64,000 nt of DNA, taken from positions 46,564,019 to 46,628,018 of the forward strand of contig CM049306.1 in NCBI GenBank assembly GCA_026874595.1, read 5' to 3'. Shown one piece after another: positions 53,301-61,010 of the stretch. Positions within the stretch are counted from its first letter, which is position 1; every line of letters begins with the position of its first letter. Origin of the DNA: Sipunculus nudus (taxonomy: Eukaryota > Annelida > Sipuncula > Golfingiida > Sipunculidae). The notes beneath the pieces are model-generated. The model made no database searches. It was not told the DNA's origin and saw nothing but the letters and a program-made list of their open reading frames with translations. Position numbers and translations under genes: made by a program.

Positions 53301-53848
53301 AAAAATACTGCATATACAAATGTTAGGAGGTTAAAAGTAAATTTGGTTACAAGTAACATTGGGTTACTGTTTACTGAGGTCACATTTGGCTGCCTGTATC
53401 ATGAGAATGTTGTGTGACATAGTTTATTGATATATTATGTAATTTATTGTTATAATCCCATGTATGAGGAACTGTAGTGAGTCAGTTGCAGCATCCAGTT
53501 GCATTATTACAATTCATGGATCTGCATGGCTACTGCTGAAATTTTACATTATTAAAGTATGTATGTTGTTATTTATAAAAACAATTGCCGTGAAAATGCC
53601 AATATTATATCAAACAGCAGTCACTTGAACTTAGCTGATGCTTATTATAAATATTCTCAAAATTACCAACCTCTGTGATATTTATTTAATTTGCAGAGGG
53701 AGTGAAGAAAACAGTAGCTGAGGATGACCTTCTCTCGACCTCCGCACGTTCGTTAGCATCTACAGCATCTCTGGCCTCCGAGGTGTACCAGCGAGCCTTG
53801 AAGAACAGGGAGGAATTCTGGGGCAAAGGTCATGTCGGGAGGAAATAA
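15608..53848 (+). CDS. MDM1: MDM1, microtubule-binding centriole protein (18 coding exons)
   Basis: MDM1 binds microtubules, localises to centrioles and restrains centriole duplication in vertebrates. The gene is recognised by its order of landmarks: MPV start, [33 protein letters not shown], the [19 protein letters not shown] coiled segment, GRIPTPVLR...[18 protein letters not shown] and a C-terminal [10 protein letters not shown]...EEFWGKG. These align in order with vertebrate MDM1. Coding exons: 15608-15625, 21109-21220, 22037-22221, 22863-23042, 25601-25775, 26290-26450, 27104-27238, 28084-28242, 30353-30377, 31314-31434, 32417-32519, 33565-33815, 34321-34425, 39163-39389, 40041-40402, 44152-44260, 51077-51154, 53697-53848. 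All phases match, totalling 2658 nt. Human MDM1 is about 714 aa; this one is longer, mainly from exons 4-6 and 15. Least certain: the exon 5 acceptor and the exon 15 donor. Confidence 0.93.
15844..15892. repeat. Perfect 16-bp hairpin in MDM1 intron 1
   Basis: GGTGACTATAAAATGT (15844-15859) and its exact reverse complement (15877-15892) flank a 17-nt loop. Possibly a small inverted-repeat element or a structured intron segment. Confidence 0.85.
16735..17110 (+). mobile_element. tRNA-derived SINE with a 3' CCGAGCGCTACC tail region
   Basis: A tRNA-like head (about 16740-16810) contains GAGGTAAAACGCTCAGCTC and the B-box-like GGTTCCATCCC followed by CGGTGTGGCC. Next comes GTGGTTTTCTCTGGGTTCTC then CGGTTTCCACC, like the central block of broadly distributed animal SINEs of the MetaSINE type. 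The 3' part contains TTTTTACCGAGCGCTACCC, which recurs inverted at 20490-20700. The frame of about 150 codons through it is incidental. Family membership is inferred from memory of motifs. Confidence 0.6.
17260..19139 (+). mobile_element. Family F element (Helentron-like) with nuclear-receptor-like repeats
   Basis: The head contains GTATCCCCAGACA (17264-17276), preceded by the palindrome GGCACC-GCA-GGTGCC. The tail contains the exact complement TGTCTGGGGATAC (19105-19117), then an ATACAAT...ATTGTAT hairpin and TTGTT (19135-19139). Internally, units of about 288 bp, made of two half-units, each carry TGACCTTGACCTTTGACCT-like phrases (near 17400, 17551, 17724, 17868, 18013, 18155, 18301 and 18443). 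One GGTGGCGCCACC lies at 18783. No transposase ORF; non-autonomous. Confidence 0.7.
19522..19587. repeat. (TC)n(TA)n(GA)n self-complementary microsatellite
   Basis: A TC tract, a TA tract and a GA tract follow one another, so the whole 66 bp is close to a perfect palindrome able to fold on itself. Confidence 0.9.
19700..20055. repeat. TC-rich low-complexity tract
   Basis: Irregular TCTCTTT-type pyrimidine repeats with two interspersed copies of a TATCGGATAAAT-TATATATAGTATAG-like phrase. Arg/Glu-rich and Ser/Leu-rich frames here are artefacts of the repeat. Confidence 0.85.
20195..20350. repeat. Long (TA)n microsatellite, interrupted
   Basis: About 155 bp of mostly TA dinucleotides with short interruptions (AAATATC, GGCCTA, GTATCA). 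The longest uninterrupted run is about 60 bp, at 20289-20350. Confidence 0.9.
20490..20700 (-). repeat. SINE 3' segment, inverted, with expanded GGTAGCGCTC repeats
   Basis: On the minus strand this matches the 3' half of the SINE at 16940-16985 (TTTTTACCGAGCGCTACCC and GCTCTGACCC). The core GGTAGCGCTCGGT then recurs several times in both orientations between 20502 and 20680. Confidence 0.6.
21109..21220 (+). CDS. MDM1: MDM1 coding exon 2, first SEYQRNF repeat
   Basis: Starts directly after a TTGTAG acceptor and encodes [19 protein letters not shown] and a Pro/Ala/Thr-rich tail. The donor GTAAGC follows at 21221, leaving one base (phase 1). SEYQRNF followed by a Trp is the most conserved N-terminal block of MDM1, one of its microtubule-binding repeats. 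Confidence 0.95.
21300..22036 (+). other. MDM1 intron 2
   Basis: AT-rich intron sequence with no repeat family recognised. Confidence 0.6.
22037..22221 (+). CDS. MDM1: MDM1 coding exon 3
   Basis: The acceptor CTTCAG precedes GTGCAGTG; the donor is AAG|GTCTGA. It encodes [15 protein letters not shown]...[23 protein letters not shown], with a weak copy of the Y-x-x-x-F repeat (IKYRNKF). Phase in is 1 and phase out is 0. Confidence 0.88.
22863..23042 (+). CDS. MDM1: MDM1 coding exon 4
   Basis: After TCATTTAG, 60 codons of Lys/Pro/Gln-rich sequence beginning [20 protein letters not shown] and ending HGTQK, with donor GTAACC. Low-complexity linker without a strong counterpart in vertebrates. Open in the frame demanded by exon 3, phase 0 on both sides. 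Confidence 0.8.
23088..25297 (+). mobile_element. Family E elements (Helentron-like), nested, with three heads
   Basis: Heads with TTTTTAGC(A/G)AA(C/T)CTGTGAGC lie at about 23088, 24223 and 24353, each followed by a CCGTC/CGTC-rich track. One tail is visible: CACAGGTTCGC (25267-25275 region), the complement of the head, then the hairpin GGCCTGTAGGCC and TTGTT ending at 25297. GGTGGCGCCACC occurs at 24797 with variants at 23542 and 24945. The cluster fills most of MDM1 intron 4. No transposase ORF. Confidence 0.65.
24098..24160. repeat. Cluster of GTCTAGAC palindromes
   Basis: Six TCTAGA-containing repeats in about 60 bp, forming alternating palindromes of TGTCTAGACA type inside the family E cluster. 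Confidence 0.8.
25601..25775 (+). CDS. MDM1: MDM1 coding exon 5 (acceptor uncertain)
   Basis: Encodes [20 protein letters not shown]...[16 protein letters not shown], a Lys/Glu/Gln-rich linker, with a strong donor GTAAGT at 25776 (phase 1) that fits exon 6. The frame after exon 4 requires a start at 25601, after a poor acceptor (TTAAAG). The better acceptor TTCAG at 25605 would need two bases from an unseen exon in intron 4. The coding body is likely; the left edge is not settled. Confidence 0.7.
26290..26450 (+). CDS. MDM1: MDM1 coding exon 6
   Basis: After the acceptor TTTGCAG it encodes [20 protein letters not shown]...[14 protein letters not shown] and ends at donor GTAAGG. A charged linker; phase 1 in, phase 0 out, consistent with both neighbours. 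A CA/TG-rich pyrimidine-poor tract precedes the acceptor at about 26225-26260. Confidence 0.85.
27104..27238 (+). CDS. MDM1: MDM1 coding exon 7, SEYQKQF repeat
   Basis: Exactly 45 codons between CATACAG and GTAAGA. It encodes [20 protein letters not shown] then [14 protein letters not shown], matching the vertebrate block with a KKAGL phrase and a second SEYQ-x-x-F-x-W repeat. Confidence 0.95.
28084..28242 (+). CDS. MDM1: MDM1 coding exon 8, SEYQMQF repeat
   Basis: 53 codons after ATGTTTTAG, ending AAG|GTAACC. It encodes [20 protein letters not shown] then [12 protein letters not shown], corresponding to the vertebrate segment with a QFVPPFK-like phrase followed by the third Y-x-x-x-F repeat, then a Lys/Pro-rich tail. 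Confidence 0.94.
28298..28662 (+). mobile_element. Family D element (Helentron-like), short copy
   Basis: The head TGTCCCCCCTTC...GTGGGGCATTG is a degenerate hairpin, followed by a CTGTCTGTCTGTCAGG track. The tail has AGCGGGGGACGTAAATTC, AATTTG and CTTGTT. Compare the better preserved copy at 42540-43037. Confidence 0.65.
28738..30315 (+). mobile_element. Family B element with about 9 units of a 180-bp satellite, tail missing
   Basis: The head ACCCCCGCCAC-AAA-GTGGCCGGGGCATA (hairpin) is followed by CCGTC(A/C)TTCCGTC repeats. Then come tandem units of about 180 bp, each with CTTTTTTTCGCAATGCC and TGCAGATATTGGCCTGATTT, starting near 28824, 29007, 29188, 29367, 29547, 29727, 29888, 30068 and 30248. 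One unit is about 20 bp short. The array stops about 37 bp before MDM1 exon 9 without the GGCGGGGGC tail seen at 38638. Its core-array layout recalls bivalve pearl-type elements. Confidence 0.75.
30353..30377 (+). CDS. MDM1: MDM1 coding exon 9, 25-nt microexon
   Basis: Bounded by TTTCCTTTACAG and GTAAGTG, both strong splice signals. 25 nt gives LQRSASAE plus one base, and joins exon 8 (phase 0) and exon 10 in frame to give [17 protein letters not shown]. Vertebrate MDM1 has a similar RSHSADS phrase here, which supports it. Confidence 0.85.
30753..30960 (+). mobile_element. Family A head fragment
   Basis: TTAGCTCAGCTGACT...AGTCATCTGAGTTATAG is the family A head hairpin, followed by GTCTGTTGTCCATCTGGTTAACAAGGCAC. 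It fades after about 200 bp. The matching tail lies beyond exon 10 (32388) and probably belongs to another insertion. Confidence 0.6.
31314..31434 (+). CDS. MDM1: MDM1 coding exon 10
   Basis: After ATCTGACAG. Encodes [20 protein letters not shown]...[13 protein letters not shown], donor GTCAGT. The end corresponds to the vertebrate KLTPWKHQRL-like phrase that precedes the fourth repeat. The final AG joins G of exon 11 to complete Arg. Confidence 0.92.
31890..32388 (+). mobile_element. Family A unit and tail, ending 28 nt before exon 11
   Basis: Contains ACAGGGCACAAATCTTAACC, GGAAACCTGAAATTAGGT and the tail TCAGCTGAGCATCATGGACC followed by CACTTGTT (ends 32388). The MDM1 acceptor is at 32416. 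Confidence 0.65.
32417..32519 (+). CDS. MDM1: MDM1 coding exon 11, SEYQSNF repeat
   Basis: After TGTTTTCAG. Encodes [20 protein letters not shown] then [14 protein letters not shown], donor GTAATA. This is the fourth repeat, matching the vertebrate NSEYRAKF...Y-x-x-GAW segment. Confidence 0.95.
32585..33115 (+). mobile_element. Family C element (Helentron-like), degenerate copy
   Basis: Starts with ACACCCTCATATGACGGGAG then TATTATGGTAT, and continues through TCACAAAAACTCACCATAAC and AATGAGGTCAGAGGTCACC. The tail (CACAACGGGTATATTC) is recognisable but decayed. Compare 41427-41977. Confidence 0.6.
33565..33815 (+). CDS. MDM1: MDM1 coding exon 12, conserved coiled segment
   Basis: After TATTCCAG, 83 codons plus 2 nt, donor GTCAGT. 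Encodes [18 protein letters not shown] then [20 protein letters not shown] and [23 protein letters not shown]-x-KA-x-x-Y-x-KR-x-QGTHFS is the most conserved central block of MDM1. Confidence 0.97.
34321..34425 (+). CDS. MDM1: MDM1 coding exon 13
   Basis: After TTCACACAG. Encodes [20 protein letters not shown] then [14 protein letters not shown], a Ser/Glu-rich linker, donor GTAACT. Phase 2 in and phase 2 out, matching exons 12 and 14. Confidence 0.9.
34940..36847 (+). mobile_element. Family A element, apparently complete (1.9 kb)
   Basis: The head at 34940 (TTAGCTCAGCTGACTGAAAG...CTGAGCTATAG) is followed by GTCCGTCGTCTGTCTGTCCGG. About five units of about 335 bp follow, each with TTAACAGGGCACAAATCGTA, CTGAAATTAGGT and a GGTGG(C/T)GCCA core (exact GGTGGCGCCACC at 36287). 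The tail has TCAGCTGAGCGTCATGGCCC, the palindrome GGCCCATGGGCC and CTTGTT (ends 36847). Non-autonomous: no protein. Lies in MDM1 intron 13. Confidence 0.8.
37098..38672 (+). mobile_element. Family B element, complete, with eight 180-bp satellite units
   Basis: The head ATGCCCCCGCCAC-AAA-GTGGCCGGGGCAT (37099 on) is a hairpin, followed by CCGTC-type repeats. Units start near 37200, 37380, 37560, 37740, 37921, 38100, 38280 and 38460. The tail has GGCGGGGGCAT (38638-38648), the exact complement of the head, then the hairpin GTGTCG-TTC-CGACAC and ATCTAGTT (ends 38672). Also in MDM1 intron 13, same strand as the family A copy. No protein. Confidence 0.82.
39163..39389 (+). CDS. MDM1: MDM1 coding exon 14, GRIPTP / [15 protein letters not shown] block
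   Basis: After TTTTGCAG. Encodes [20 protein letters not shown] then [20 protein letters not shown] and [18 protein letters not shown], ending in a poly-Lys run and [11 protein letters not shown], donor GTCAGC. The GR-x-PTP-x-LR and H-x-LTTP-x-x-GGA-x-L-x-SP phrases are shared with vertebrate MDM1. Confidence 0.96.
40041..40402 (+). CDS. MDM1: MDM1 coding exon 15, with possible earlier donor
   Basis: After GCCTTTCAG. It starts [20 protein letters not shown] then APAVLSQPK, where a good donor (AAG|GTATGT) occurs at 40127. The frame nevertheless stays open for 92 more codons of Ser/Lys-rich sequence (including [13 protein letters not shown] and a [11 protein letters not shown] phrase) to a second donor GTAAAA at 40403. 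Both donors leave phase 0, as exon 16 needs. The short form gives about 793 aa in total, the long form about 885. Confidence 0.75.
40403..41420 (+). other. MDM1 intron 15, first part
   Basis: The frame runs open to about 40615 but loses protein character after the donor. Nothing recognisable up to the family C element. Confidence 0.5.
41427..41977 (+). mobile_element. Family C element (Helentron-like), 0.55 kb
   Basis: The head ATACGCC-CATCATATGACA-GGCGTAT is a 7-bp hairpin. The body carries TCACGAAACTCACCATAAC and GAGGTCAGAGGTCACC. The tail has GGGCGTATTATTC, the complement of the head, then CACT-TTGC-AGTG and CTCTTGTT (ends 41977). No internal array, no protein. In MDM1 intron 15. Confidence 0.75.
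42540..43037 (+). mobile_element. Family D element (Helentron-like), 0.5 kb
   Basis: The head GTCCCCCAC-TCCGCAGAT-GTGGGGGAC is a perfect 9-bp hairpin, followed by a CTGTCTGTCAGTCGGTCTGT track. The tail has AGCGGGGGACATT, the hairpin AATTC-AAC-GAATT and TGCTTGTT (ends 43037). No protein. In MDM1 intron 15. Confidence 0.75.
43038..44151 (+). other. MDM1 intron 15, last part
   Basis: AT-rich; no repeat family or coding segment recognised. Confidence 0.5.
44152..44260 (+). CDS. MDM1: MDM1 coding exon 16
   Basis: After TTATCGACAG. Encodes [20 protein letters not shown] then [16 protein letters not shown], donor GTTAGT, leaving one base. No obvious vertebrate counterpart, but the phase fits exons 15 and 17 and the composition matches the rest of the protein. 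Confidence 0.82.
45061..45144. repeat. Four copies of a 21-bp minisatellite
   Basis: TGCTTGGGTGGTCTATTTGAT and close variants, four in a row, in MDM1 intron 16. The Cys/Asp/Leu-rich frame through it is incidental. Confidence 0.85.
45281..51049 (+). mobile_element. Compound family A element, 5.8 kb, three heads and one tail
   Basis: Head hairpins (AGCTCAGCTGACT-GAA-AGTCATCTGAGCT type) occur at 45281, about 48968 and about 50017, each followed by GTCCGTCGTCCGTC-like tracks. Tandem units of about 335 bp follow each head; the array from 45.7 to 47.8 kb is itself duplicated with a period of about 1010 bp. Only one tail is present: TCAGCTGAGCGTCATGACCC, the stem GACCC-CT-GGGTC and CACTTGTT, ending at 51049. 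The palindrome GGTGGCGCCACC occurs exactly at 45622, 45960, 46624, 46961, 47634, 49648, 49987 and 50357. Two long C-runs mark the units near 46157 and 47163. It fills most of MDM1 intron 16. Confidence 0.82.
51077..51154 (+). CDS. MDM1: MDM1 coding exon 17
   Basis: After GTGCTTACAG. Encodes [20 protein letters not shown] then SWGSQY, donor GTAAGT. Phase 1 in and phase 1 out. The acceptor is only 27 nt downstream of the family A tail. Confidence 0.88.
51160..53690 (+). other. MDM1 intron 17
   Basis: A C-run lies near 51259. A conspicuous CCTTGAAAATAG / CCTTGAAATC-like local repetition occurs at 51535-51630. No coding segment or repeat family recognised. Confidence 0.5.
53697..53848 (+). CDS. 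MDM1: MDM1 last coding exon
   Basis: After ATTTGCAG. Encodes [20 protein letters not shown] then [20 protein letters not shown] and [10 protein letters not shown], stop TAA at 53846-53848. The (I/T)SARS-x-AS ... K-R/N-x-E-x-FWGK ending is the conserved MDM1 C-terminus. An AATAAA overlaps the stop but is too early to be the cleavage signal; the true 3' end was not located. Confidence 0.96.
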
Positions 53849-56303
53849 ATACTTACCTATGGATAATTTAATTCTCACCCCAATCTGTAATAGCTCATCA
53901 CTACGGAATCCCCTCAAGGGACGTTACATTGATAAGTAGTTTGATGACATTAATATAATCACATTCCCTTATTATTGTCTGGCATTTTTTCAGAATAATC
54001 AGAAATGACGAATACCCTTATATACCTGAAAAATGTGAACAATGAATTAAATTGGGCAAAAGAAATACCAGATTTACAGTACAGTACATGCTTTGACTAG
54101 GTTAATGTTACAGGAATAACAAAGGATCCATGTATGGGATAAATAGGGCTGTAAACCTGTAAAAATACACTGGTGCATGGATACACCGTGATAAAAAGTT
54201 ACAAATATTGCTGCCTTACTTTCACATCAGCTGATATATTTTCATTATATTTCATCATGCAGAGGGGCAACATTTGACATTTTATTAAAAATGCTTTGCA
54301 TCAGCAGGTATGGTGAACCCCCACAGGTCAGAAACAAGTAAAATGGTATCCAATTGACTATTTTGATTTTGGAAGTCAATCTGATAGAAGAAATTTGGTT
54401 ATCTTTTTTGGACCTGGAAGAATATTGGTTTAGAAACATGAACTGTAATAGTATACACCCTCTGTGTATCATAGTGTGTTTCATGGAACCATTATTCCTA
54501 ACATATACTAAAATAGCCCTAGGGAATACCATTGTATCCTGAGTGAACAGAGCAAGATACAAAACTCAGGATTTATGCTGTTTGAAATTGATGCTCTCCA
54601 AGATTGATAAATTTGCATTTTCTTTTCACTGAAATGTCACTTAAGGTACACATTGCCTCGGCATACCATCTCATACATTTTTCCTGATGCCAGGTCCTCC
54701 TGGTGATGAATATATTAAATAGTCATTGAATTAATTGTTGACATGCTTCATACTTGCTAAATAGTGGGTTGCATAAATTTTCATATGCCATGATATTATA
54801 ATATCATCAGTTACAGTTAGAGAAATGTGACATAGCTTCCAGGACATAAATGGTTGTATTGTGTTTAAGGAACTCTTTATGCTACACTAGTTAGTTTAGC
54901 AGCAGAGTGACATACATATTTTTTACAATCGTAGAGTACATGGCATGTGTTTAAAGAAACAGGTCTCCCATTCTGGTACTAGAAGAGTAGGAGTTGAGGT
55001 TTGAACATGCTTTAGTTCTGCTTGCTGACTGTGATTTATTATATTTAACATATTATTTTCACATATTTTTGTTTTGTTTTATTTTATACATATTTTAAAT
55101 GTTAGAAATAATGGTGGATAGGAGCAGAAGTTGAAGATGGATACAGTGGAACCCCACAATTTCGACCACTTTGCAGACCAAAGTGGTAATAATTCTTTCG
55201 GTTGATCATAATTGAGAAATTTTAAGTTACTTGTTATGTATTCAGGACCAAGAATTGTGGTCACAATTGTGGGGTGGCCATGAGGCAGGGTTCCATTGTA
55301 TTTTAGTTGTTGTTTGATATTGTTGTTATAGTGTAGTATCGTGCATGACATTTGGTGTCTTTTTAAATGTGTTATTTGAACACTACACTTTGTAAATTTT
55401 TGACAACTTGGGGTCTGTAGGAATAATGTGACTTAAGTTATATTTTGGACTAAAATCAAGTGTAATAAGACACCATCTAACCATCGTGAAATCACAGATG
55501 TAGAAATGGTATATAAGCTTGCCTCCAGGCGTAAGTTCAATTAAATGTTATTGTAACAGACCCTTATTGTCATATATGTGTTTTAGAAGGAGCTTGCTCT
55601 GGTATTTGTATCTTTAAACAATAGCCAGGTTCTCCTTCAAATTTTAGAATACGCAATTTTTAAACTGACAAGCTTTTTACTCGGAATTCCTTTTGAGTTT
55701 TATTCTTAAAATGTCCCCTTTATCAGTTTTAGAAAGAATCTTTTAAAGTTTTTTAAACAGGTCTATACCTAGAATTTTTAACACTCATAGTTGCTAATTT
55801 TTGTATGAGTATGATAGGGTGATACAGCGTACTGGTTTATACAGATTGCAAAGCCTAAGGGTCTGAGTTAAACCATATGTTTACAGGGCACTCAGTTTCA
55901 GACAGTGAAAGTTGAATCTTGGTATAGATATATATACTCAAACCTAAAACAACTGAATTTATAGTACCCTGAATTATCACCCTGGATATAATAATTTTGA
56001 AATCCATGGGGACAACAGTACCATACCATCCATTGTCAGTGTAACCTTGACCTTTACAAAACAGGTAATGTCATCTGTAAAACCATGGTCATAACATATA
56101 AAAATTGAATGGCACTTGTAGAGCACATACCTCCAACAGGTAAATGATTGTGCTGGATCTACCTTTTCATCTGGATTTGCAAAAAAAATTTAATTTTAGT
56201 ATGGGCTTCCATGGCTGATGTCCCACCGGTCCAAAAGTTTTGTGTAAATCAGTTCAGCATTTTTTTTGTGTATCTTGCTAAATGACAAGTAAACCAATGG
56301 ACA

Positions 56304-56442
56304 CACAGACAGAGGTGAAAACATAGCCTCCATTGTGAAGGTAAAAATCCACAGACAGAGAATAAAACATACCCTCCTTGGTGAAGGTAAAACACAGACA
56401 GAGGTGAAAACATACCCTCCATTGTGAAGGTAAAAATCCACA
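56304..56442. repeat. Three tandem copies of a 44-46 bp unit
   Basis: Each unit reads CACAGACAGAGGTGAAAACA then TACCCTCCATTGTGAAGGTA, with the middle copy slightly shorter and more diverged. Confidence 0.88.
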
Positions 56443-57065
56443 GTCTTATACGGACTGTTTAAAATTTTGATATAGAGAAATTATCATTTGCAAGGCCATA
56501 GTTACAGAACGAACATGAAATCTACCGATTAATGGACAAATACTGCAGTATATATTACAACTGTAGATATTCAAATGTGTTAGATTCTGTAGCAGTAATT
56601 TTATCAGCTTATTTATGTTTAGTAAATGTGTAGACATTGTACAAACAGCTATTTATGGAATCTGCTTCTGTTGCTGTTATTATTACCTCAACATTATATG
56701 TTCTTAAATCTTAGTAATTCAGTTTCTGTCATTCATACACATTATGGTTTTGACAACATTTTCAAAACTTGTTTTTTGTTTCTGGTGTGAGATGTTATAC
56801 CTTAACAGTACTTAAACTGTTTTCAGAAAAGAAAAATTGTTGGCATAAAACATGCACTGAGCATGAAACTTCAAGTGCAACAAGATCAGTGTATGGTCTG
56901 ATGCAACTAAGGTTATGGTACTTTGGTACATTCTGTATGCTCACACCCTGTGTAGCCACACTTCCTTCGCAGTCATTATATTAATCAATCCATATTTAAT
57001 ATTCAGGTCTTCAGACAGTGCTCAAACAAATACTTAAACAAGTTATATATTTGCAAATACATAAA

Positions 57066-57185
<120 letters not shown>

Positions 57186-60100
57186 GTCTTGTTATTGTTA
57201 ACAAAAATGTGTTTTTTTCATCTACATTTTATCATTATGAAAGCTGTAATTTTTTTATTAGTGTGCTTATAGGTTATAGGCTGATAATTTATATTTCACC
57301 TCCAATTGGAAACTGCTGAAACATGGCTCATTCAAGTTCCACATTGCCTCATAGGCTGTCTCATGATTACAGTAATTTAGTGGATTTTAGATTCAAGATA
57401 TTTTTTTTTATTTAAATTACAAATCACATTATTATAAATGTTTATTCCTCAATCAGGCAGCCAAAATTTGAATATATAAAAGATCCGTCCAATGTCATCT
57501 GACTCATATATGGTTCCCATTTCAAGTGTATAGAATTGTAATGTTTATATTTATGTGTAGGTTTGGGTTAAAAAATACCAATTATAGATTTTGATATGCT
57601 TCAGAATCAATTTTGATCATTTGTTTACTTCTTAAATTCTGGAATATGGAAATGCAAGACCAGGACAAAGCCATGTGTACATATATGTGCCTTTTATGTC
57701 TGAACAAACTGATGTGCAGGATTGCTGATGTAGTAATTTAGTTTGACACCTACATGGTACAAGGATTGTTCTGGTGTATCTCTCATGTATGCTGAAGCTG
57801 TTTGCAAATCAAATTACTTCAAGTTATCATTCACTGTCATTTCTTCAGTTTTGTTTTATGTATGATATTATTAGAAATATGATAGCATCAATGATGCCAA
57901 ACACACAGAAGGGATTATGTGATTCTGCAGGCCCTTGTTTACAGTGGAACCTGCTTACACATGATCAAACATGCCAGCTCTGTTGCTTCATATTGTGTGG
58001 TGTAAGTATCTGCAGGCATGGCTAAAATAAATCTTAATTCATTTGGCAAAATCAGAAAAAGATAGGCCTAAGTTGGTAACCAGTCTTCCAGAAGGTTGTC
58101 AGTTGCAGCTGCCTTTAATATTTAAAATGACAAGAGTTTTATCTGAGTTACAGGGAATCTGATCCTAAACAAGATCAACCATTAGTATAAAAATAAAATG
58201 ATCTATTGACAGATTAATTCTTGAGCAGTATCCTTGGATAACTGATTTTCAAAGAGCAAACTCAATACTAAACATGTCTCCATGGCAAGAGGGAACATTT
58301 CTGAATCATGCTCATTGTTGGTAGGCAGCAAAACTTAGGTGATGGAATTTATTATGATGCAGAATTGTTCAAACAGAAGCATGAAAAAAAATGCAGAATT
58401 TTCTCATTTATGTGTATATATAGAATCTTTAGGTGGTGAAAGCTAGTGTAAAGATATCTGAACATTCATATTCAAGATAGAAACTTGTTATCAGTTTGTG
58501 CATGTGTGTGTGTGGTTGTCAAATTTCACATTAAACAGTATATTTTCCACCAGTAATAAAAACTTTTCTCAAGAATCAACCAAGCTTTGGTTTTTTTTTC
58601 ACATAGGACTGTCTTAGACATAGGGCTAAAATTGGTACCAAACTTTTGGACCCCAGCACCTCTATGCATTATTGGTCCCAGATTCAATGCTGTGGCAAAA
58701 CTGTGAACATGATTTGACATCTGTTCCAGGTGCAAATACCAGTAATATAAATTTGACTTTGTGACAGTTCAACTTTCTGCCAGTGAAGGAATAGGTGTAG
58801 AGTGGAAATCCACTCCATAATAAGCAGAGATTTTATATGTAATTTGATTTTATGAAGCAACTGAAATGTTGTGTCATGGATGACAGACCTCAGTTTATAT
58901 ATGGACAAGTGCAGGTTTAACCTACATTTATAAATGTAAAAAAAATGACTGCTTATAAATTTGCAGAAACATTCAGATATGCATGCACACAGAAGAATGT
59001 ACTCTTGAAGTTTTGTACTCCTTTCAGCCCTCTTGGACCTGCACACTGATGGTGCATGCAACACCCGACAATTAGCAGGACAACAGAATCAGTCTGTTTA
59101 ATAATTTATTCTGGTGACACATTCTCATACAACAAACAAGTATCTACATATTTCTCGTGGTCATACACCTTGTCATCATATGTAATCTATCATAATCAAA
59201 TGCTTCACATGTAAGACTCCTGTGTGATAGAAATGTTAACTTATCTATTTAATGTGAACAGCAGGTTAAGGATTTATGATCTATTGAGTTTTACCTTCCT
59301 TTCACTAAATACAGCATCAGCGTTCCTCTGACATGACTGACAAGGAATTCCTTACAGATTTGGCATCCTGTTTGCCTAATAATTCTCTGTCATTTTAGTT
59401 TTTTTTTAATTTACTCGCTAGAGCATTATTAGCATACACAAATTATAACTCCTTGTTTTCTCAAATAGATCTTTTACTTAATTTTTTGGTTTGTTTTTGT
59501 TTTATTTAGCTTGTGCATCTTTGGTTTTGTTCAATATATATCTTCAGTTGTTGACTAGTTAGTACTTCTATATACTTCTGCATTTATTTATATTTGGATC
59601 TACTACTTCTCATTTATTGATGTTTGGTGCTACTACTAATCAATGGAATGTTATTGCCATATTGTGGGGATTATAACCTTTCTACAAAGCACCAGACGTG
59701 GAGAGGGTTATTTTTTTATAATTTTATTCATTTATCTTGTATCCTCAGAAGACTGCATGATAATTCTATTATTTTACATTTGCTATTATTAATCAATATC
59801 CTATAACCTACCTTCATTATCACTTATCTGTAGAATTAACTTTAGAACAATATAGGCCTAAACCTCACAATGCACAAACATCAGTTTTAATTCATAAAAC
59901 ACTGTTTCAAACAACACTGAAAGACATTTTGCAATTAAATACATATTTCTCAGTGTCACATACAAATACTCTTGTATGTGAACAACTTTCAATCAACACC
60001 TCTATACATTCATATAGGTATTTTCACACTTAACACACAGTGCATCTATTTATATATTGCACTTATTTCAGAACTGTTTCACATGTTACACTTCTATCTT

Positions 60101-60797
60101 ACATGGACAAGTCATGGTGCTGTCACAATATGGCCCTGCTTGGATCACAATATATTTACACAGACTTATACATACACAGCCCTCCATCATATAACCCCTT
60201 TCAAGTACAAATCAGTATATAATTAGCAAATGCAGATTTCTTCAATAAGGCCTAGACAGGTTTTGTTAAGTACCACAGGGCATGAGGGCAATTTGATTTA
60301 AACTCCACACAAATATAGTAAGATGCCAGGTGTGAAGTGTAGATCATTTGGTGTGATGAAATTGCACATAAGGTGTGACAGCTATAAAGCTGGTTTTGTA
60401 GCTAACACCAAACCATTTTGGAGTGTTCACACTGCACATGCACTTAGTGGTTTATGCAGTTTGCACTGATACTGTTCTGAAACCATGTCTAGGATTAACA
60501 GTGCTTTAACTGATACAGATTCAAAACCTTTAAAATTAGACCTGTGTAAATGCTCAATTCCTGTTCAAACAGTTTGAAACCTCTCTGACCGATTCAAAAG
60601 TAAAATAACTTTAATAATCATTTGAATTTTTAAGGTTGTACTAAACACTATTTGAAAAGGTTTTGCATTAACTGTATGAAAGGGGTATTTATCTTTCTTG
60701 CTACACAAAAGATTTACAGTATCACAACAGGTTATAATAAAGTTTATAATTTTACATGTATTATGTACATCTGTTCTTGATCTAGGAATGTGGTCAG

Positions 60798-61007
60798 TTA
60801 CTCATTAACATTGACAGTGATGGTCTTTCCCTTGGGATCATCAAAGCGGTCCATTGTGGTGATGTTCATGATCATGATGACGCCGAACGCGAGGATCATC
60901 GTCAGCACCACTGCAGCAACCAGTCCAGACAAGATGGGGATGCTGAAGAAGCCGACGCAGTCGTCCGGAGGGCTGAACTTATCGTTCTTGATGTCTATTG
61001 GCTGGAG
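60798..61007 (-). CDS. ATP6AP1: ATP6AP1 (V-ATPase accessory subunit S1, Ac45), last coding exon
   Basis: On the minus strand the acceptor TTATTGCAG is followed by 69 codons and a stop: LQPIDIKNDKFSPPDDCVGF at the luminal end, one transmembrane helix (about residues 23-49: IPILSGLVAAVVLTMILAFG and on), then a short cytosolic tail with TMDRFDDPKGKTITVNVNE. The TMDRFDD-x-KGPTI tail and the DC-x-x-FFS phrase just before the membrane helix are hallmarks of ATP6AP1, a type I membrane accessory protein of the V0 sector that helps assemble and sort the vacuolar proton pump in endosomes, lysosomes and secretory granules. Phase 0 at the acceptor. The Met upstream of the acceptor is intronic. Earlier exons were not found and probably lie beyond the window. 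Confidence 0.87.
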   Translation of the reverse strand, partial: LQPIDIKNDKFSPPDDCVGFFSIPILSGLVAAVVLTMILAFGVIMIMNITTMDRFDDPKGKTITVNVNE

Positions 61008-61010
61008 CTG